A stretch of 9,269 bases of DNA from Fidelibacterota bacterium (GTDB taxonomy: Bacteria > Fidelibacterota > UBA2242 > JAFGTP01): NCBI GenBank assembly GCA_021735285.1, contig JAIPHI010000109.1:1-9269 (forward strand), read 5' to 3'. The notes under the pieces were generated by a model. That model searched no databases. It worked only from the letters and a program-made list of their open reading frames with translations, and was not told the DNA's origin. This document shows, in pieces, positions 6,670 through 9,269 of this stretch (the stretch's first letter is position 1; every line of letters begins with the position of its first letter). The position numbers and the translations under genes were made by a program.

Positions 6670-8089
6670 TAGCCAGGGCCTCCTGCATCCGCTCAAGACA
6701 TTTCTCTTTTCCTAAAATCTCAGCCGTCTTATGTATTTCCGGCCCATGCGTCTGCCCTGTAATCCCAACTCGAATACTCATCCAGAGTTGTTTGCCTTTG
6801 ATTCCGGTTTCCTTTTGCACTTGGCGAGCAATATTGACAAAAATATTCCTATCTAATGCATCCAATTCAGACAGTTTATCTATAAAACCTTTTAAAACCT
6901 TAACTGTCTCCTTACTTTGCAACATCTTCTCAGCATCCTTCTCAAGTTGTAAATTTTCCTTAAAGAATATAATCCCTTTTGAATTGATGTCATTTAATTT
7001 CGTTAAGCTTTCCTGAAGCAGACCAACAATTTGTTTGAGTTCTTCTTCACTCCAGTCTATTTCACTTGCAATCCTATCTTCAACATGTTGATATAATTCA
7101 TCAAGATCCATTTCCCGAATATAAATACCATTCATCCAATCTAACTTTTCCAAATCAAAAACAGAACCTGATTTACCAACTTTTTCTAATGAGAACTCCC
7201 GGATCAATTCTTTTCTGCTAAATATTTCTTGATTGGTGCCGGGATTCCAGCCTAAAAGTGCTAAAAAATTTATAAGAGCATCTTTGAGATACCCTTTATC
7301 TCGATAATCACTCACTGCTACATCACCCTGGCGCTTGGAAAGTTTAGACCTATCCCGGTTTAATAATAAAGGTAGATGGGCAAACTTTGGCGCTTCCCAG
7401 CCTAGAAATTCATATAAAAGTATATTTTTTGGAGTGCTTGGCAACCACTCTTCACCGCGAATAACATGTGAGATTTCCATCAAATGGTCATCGACTATAT
7501 TAGCCAGATGATAAGTAGGAAATCCATCGGATTTCATCAGAATCTGATCATCAAGCAGATCGGTTTCAAAACTAACTTGCCCCCTAATTATATCATTGAC
7601 TATAATCTCCCTATTTTCCGGAATTTTCTGACGGATTACATAGGATTCTCCTGCTGCTATTCTTTGCTCTGCTTCTTCTCTGGAAAGAGAGCGGCACTTG
7701 CCATCGTAACCTGGCGGTTTGTTTTGCATCTTTTGGATTCGATTTAACTCGTCCAGTCTCTCTTTTGTACAGAAACAGGGGTAAGCATGATCTCTTTCTA
7801 ATAGTTCGTCAGCATATTTTTTGTATAATTCTATTCGCTCGGATTGTATGTACGGCCCGTAATCTCCACCTTTGTGAGGACCTTCATCAGGCTCCAGACC
7901 AGCCCATTTCAGGGCTTCAATAATTTTTTCAATGGCACCTTCAACTCTCCGTTCCTGATCCGTATCTTCAATTCTCAGAATCAACTGGCCTTGATTCTGT
8001 TTAGCAAAAAGATAAGCGTATAAAGCTGTTCGTAATCCTCCTACATGTAAATATCCCGTCGGGCTGGGAGCAAATCTGGTTCTAACCAC
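6662..8089 (-). CDS. gltX: Glutamyl-tRNA synthetase
   Basis: GltX is a class I aminoacyl-tRNA synthetase that charges tRNA-Glu and, in bacteria without GlnRS, also mischarges tRNA-Gln for later amidation. It has 475 residues, the usual length. The N-terminal signature RTRFAPSPTGYLHVGG (3-18) contains the HIGH-class motif. Cys105, Cys107 and Cys132 suggest the zinc-binding insertion. RGEEW is at 211-215 and the KMSKS-class motif KLSKR at 249-253. The helical anticodon-binding domain fills roughly 320-475. The start is GTG, supported by AAGGAG seven bases upstream and by the position of the signature. It overlaps ispF by eight bases upstream and ispE by eight downstream. I cannot tell from sequence alone whether it is discriminating. 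Confidence 0.97.
   Translation of the reverse strand: MVRTRFAPSPTGYLHVGGLRTALYAYLFAKQNQGQLILRIEDTDQERRVEGAIEKIIEALKWAGLEPDEGPHKGGDYGPYIQSERIELYKKYADELLERDHAYPCFCTKERLDELNRIQKMQNKPPGYDGKCRSLSREEAEQRIAAGESYVIRQKIPENREIIVNDIIRGQVSFETDLLDDQILMKSDGFPTYHLANIVDDHLMEISHVIRGEEWLPSTPKNILLYEFLGWEAPKFAHLPLLLNRDRSKLSKRQGDVAVSDYRDKGYLKDALINFLALLGWNPGTNQEIFSRKELIREFSLEKVGKSGSVFDLEKLDWMNGIYIREMDLDELYQHVEDRIASEIDWSEEELKQIVGLLQESLTKLNDINSKGIIFFKENLQLEKDAEKMLQSKETVKVLKGFIDKLSELDALDRNIFVNIARQVQKETGIKGKQLWMSIRVGITGQTHGPEIHKTAEILGKEKCLERMQEALANA
6679..6684 (-). promoter_or_regulatory. Ribosome-binding site of ispE within the end of gltX
   Basis: A perfect AGGAGG on the minus strand, nine bases before the ATG at 6669. 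It decides the start, because a start at 6696 would lie upstream of this site. It sits inside gltX codons, fitting translational coupling. Confidence 0.85.
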
Positions 8090-8576
8090 TATTTTTCTCC
8101 TTTTTTATAACTGTTAAGATTGCCATAACCTGAATTCCTTTTCCTTTTCCAAATGCTGTCAGGCCTTCTCCACTTGTGGCTGTAATTCCAATATCTTCTT
8201 GATCAATTTTTAAAAGTTGTGCCAAAGATTTTTTCATAGTATCAATGTGGGGGGTTATTCTAGGTTTATAACATTCTATGGAAATAGCTAAATGTGTTAT
8301 GCGCCAATCGGATAAATCCTGATAGGCCAGTTTAAGGTACTCTTTACTGTCAGTTATGCCCTGCTTTAAACACATTCTATCTGCAATTTCTCCTAATATA
8401 TTGCGGCCTGTAATCGATGATATACTATTTGTAACCGCATGTAAAACAACATCAGCATCACTGTTCCCTTTTAAAGGAGGCGCATCGTCAAATTCCACAC
8501 CGGCTAAAATTAATTTGCTGTCACTATTTGCATCAAATTGATGACTGTCCTGGCCCAATCCGGTCTTAAAGATCAT
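8082..8576 (-). CDS. ispF: 2-C-methyl-D-erythritol 2,4-cyclodiphosphate synthase, divergent form
   Basis: IspF cyclises CDP-ME 2-phosphate to MEcPP with release of CMP, working as a trimer with Zn2+ and Mg2+. The 164 residues match family length. Zinc ligands Asp10 and His12 (in GQDSH) and His46 (in SDADVVLHA, 39-47) are present. The C-terminal ATSGEGLTAFGKGKG (133-147) replaces the usual ATTTEGLGFTGRGEG and keeps the metal-binding Glu137. The middle is unusual: the conserved DIGxxFPDxD loop reads ILGEIADRMC (60-69). By ungapped alignment the equivalents of E. coli Asp56, Phe61 and Asp63 are Ile, Ala and Arg. The ATG has AGGAG seven bases upstream and overlaps ispD by 11 bases. Placement between ispD and ispE supports the role. 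Activity is inferred. Confidence 0.9.
   Translation of the reverse strand: MIFKTGLGQDSHQFDANSDSKLILAGVEFDDAPPLKGNSDADVVLHAVTNSISSITGRNILGEIADRMCLKQGITDSKEYLKLAYQDLSDWRITHLAISIECYKPRITPHIDTMKKSLAQLLKIDQEDIGITATSGEGLTAFGKGKGIQVMAILTVIKKEKNSG
8097..8102 (-). promoter_or_regulatory. Ribosome-binding site of gltX within the end of ispF
   Basis: AAGGAG on the minus strand, seven bases before GTG at 8089. It supports the GTG start and coupling to ispF. Confidence 0.8.
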
Positions 8577-9264
8577 TAGTTTTCTCCTGATATAAGGCTC
8601 GCGCCAGCAATAAATCTTCTTTATGAGTTATTTTAAAATTGTGCTTATCGCCTCTTATCACATGCACTTTTTGATATTTTTCCATAAGACCAGCTTCATC
8701 AGTGGCCTGTAAATCTTCTTCAATCGCTTTTTCATACGCTGCCTTTAATAATTCTGTTTTAAAAGTTTGAGGCGTTTGAGCGGACCAAATTTTTTCTCTA
8801 TCAAGTGTTCCGATGACATGATCACGTTTAATCTCTTTTAAAGTATCGGTTACCGGGAAAGCGGTTAGAATTGCATCTTTTGTCCGGCACTGTTCAATGT
8901 TTTTTTCTATAATTGTCTGAGTCACAAACGGTCTCACACCATCATGAACTACCACAATATCTGTTCTCTCATCCAGACGATTTAACCCCTTCCCAACAGA
9001 TTCCTGCCTGCTGCTCCCCCCGGCTATTAATTTGACCTGTTTGGACTGGAGCTGAGATGGTAGAGAAGCTTGCAAAATCTCCGAATCAAGATATTCCCGG
9101 GCCACAACTACAATAATTTCATCAATTGTTTCAATTGTGGCAAACTGGTCTAATGTATGATAAAGGATTGTATTATTTTCAATTTTTAAAAATTGTTTGG
9201 GAAGCCTCGTTCCCATGCGGTTGCCTTTTCCGGCAGCCACTATAATTGTACTTATATAAGCCAA
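8566..9264 (-). CDS. ispD: 2-C-methyl-D-erythritol 4-phosphate cytidylyltransferase
   Basis: IspD joins CTP and MEP to give CDP-ME, the first nucleotide-linked intermediate of the MEP pathway. The 232 residues match family length. Motifs in order are the CTP-binding AAGKGNRMG (10-18) with Arg16, PKQFL (22-26) with Lys23, GGSSRQESV (82-90), HDGVRPF (107-113), QTPQTF (163-168), TDEA (188-191), and NFKIT (209-213) with Lys211. All key basic residues seem intact. The start is uncertain: TTG at 9264 gives a family-like N-terminus, but the frame stays open to the window edge five bases further, so the true start may lie outside. The stop overlaps ispF by 11 bases. This is the first gene of the visible operon, and its promoter is not in the window. 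Confidence 0.95.
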   Translation of the reverse strand: MAYISTIIVAAGKGNRMGTRLPKQFLKIENNTILYHTLDQFATIETIDEIIVVVAREYLDSEILQASLPSQLQSKQVKLIAGGSSRQESVGKGLNRLDERTDIVVVHDGVRPFVTQTIIEKNIEQCRTKDAILTAFPVTDTLKEIKRDHVIGTLDREKIWSAQTPQTFKTELLKAAYEKAIEEDLQATDEAGLMEKYQKVHVIRGDKHNFKITHKEDLLLARALYQEKTNDL

Positions 9265-9269
9265 TTTAA

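Noticed and set aside
6670..6696. A nine-residue N-terminal extension of IspE starting at 6696
   Set aside because: The perfect AGGAGG at 6684-6679 lies downstream of that start and is correctly spaced for ATG at 6669, and the extra residues do not resemble the family.

Overview
The window is an AT-rich bacterial chromosome segment packed with housekeeping genes. Every supportable gene lies on the minus strand, so transcription runs from high to low coordinates. In transcription order the genes are ispD, ispF, gltX, ispE, a tRNA-Gln(UUG) gene, prs, rplY (L25), pth, rpsF (S6), rpsR (S18) and rplI (L9). A Rho-independent terminator follows rplI. After a gap of about 400 bases comes the 5' part of priA, which runs off the left edge of the window.

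From ispD to rplI the layout reads as one long operon. The first four coding genes overlap by 8 to 11 bases, which suggests translational coupling. The tRNA begins 5 bases after ispE, and the remaining gaps are 2 to 31 bases. Most starts have a clear Shine-Dalgarno sequence, often inside the end of the preceding gene. Several starts are not ATG: TTG for rplI and possibly ispD, GTG for gltX and rpsF.

Functionally the right half supplies three consecutive steps of the MEP isoprenoid pathway (IspD, IspE, IspF), glutamyl-tRNA synthetase, tRNA-Gln and PRPP synthetase. The left half is translation: ribosomal proteins L25, S6, S18 and L9, plus peptidyl-tRNA hydrolase. PriA restarts stalled replication forks and appears to be a separate transcription unit. 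The order ispE, tRNA-Gln, prs, rplY, pth, rpsF, rpsR, rplI resembles what I recall from Deltaproteobacteria and from Chlorobi/Gemmatimonadetes-type genomes. L25 is the long form with an acidic tail. I cannot assign a lineage more precisely than an AT-rich bacterium, perhaps an uncultured one related to those groups.

I see no mobile element, CRISPR array, defence system or toxin-antitoxin pair, and no previously undescribed system. The points most worth a second look are an IspF that lacks the usual nucleotide-binding loop residues, a repeat-encoded polyglutamate tail on L25, the tRNA embedded in the operon with a T-rich tract after it, and a gene-less stretch before priA with a hairpin of unknown role.
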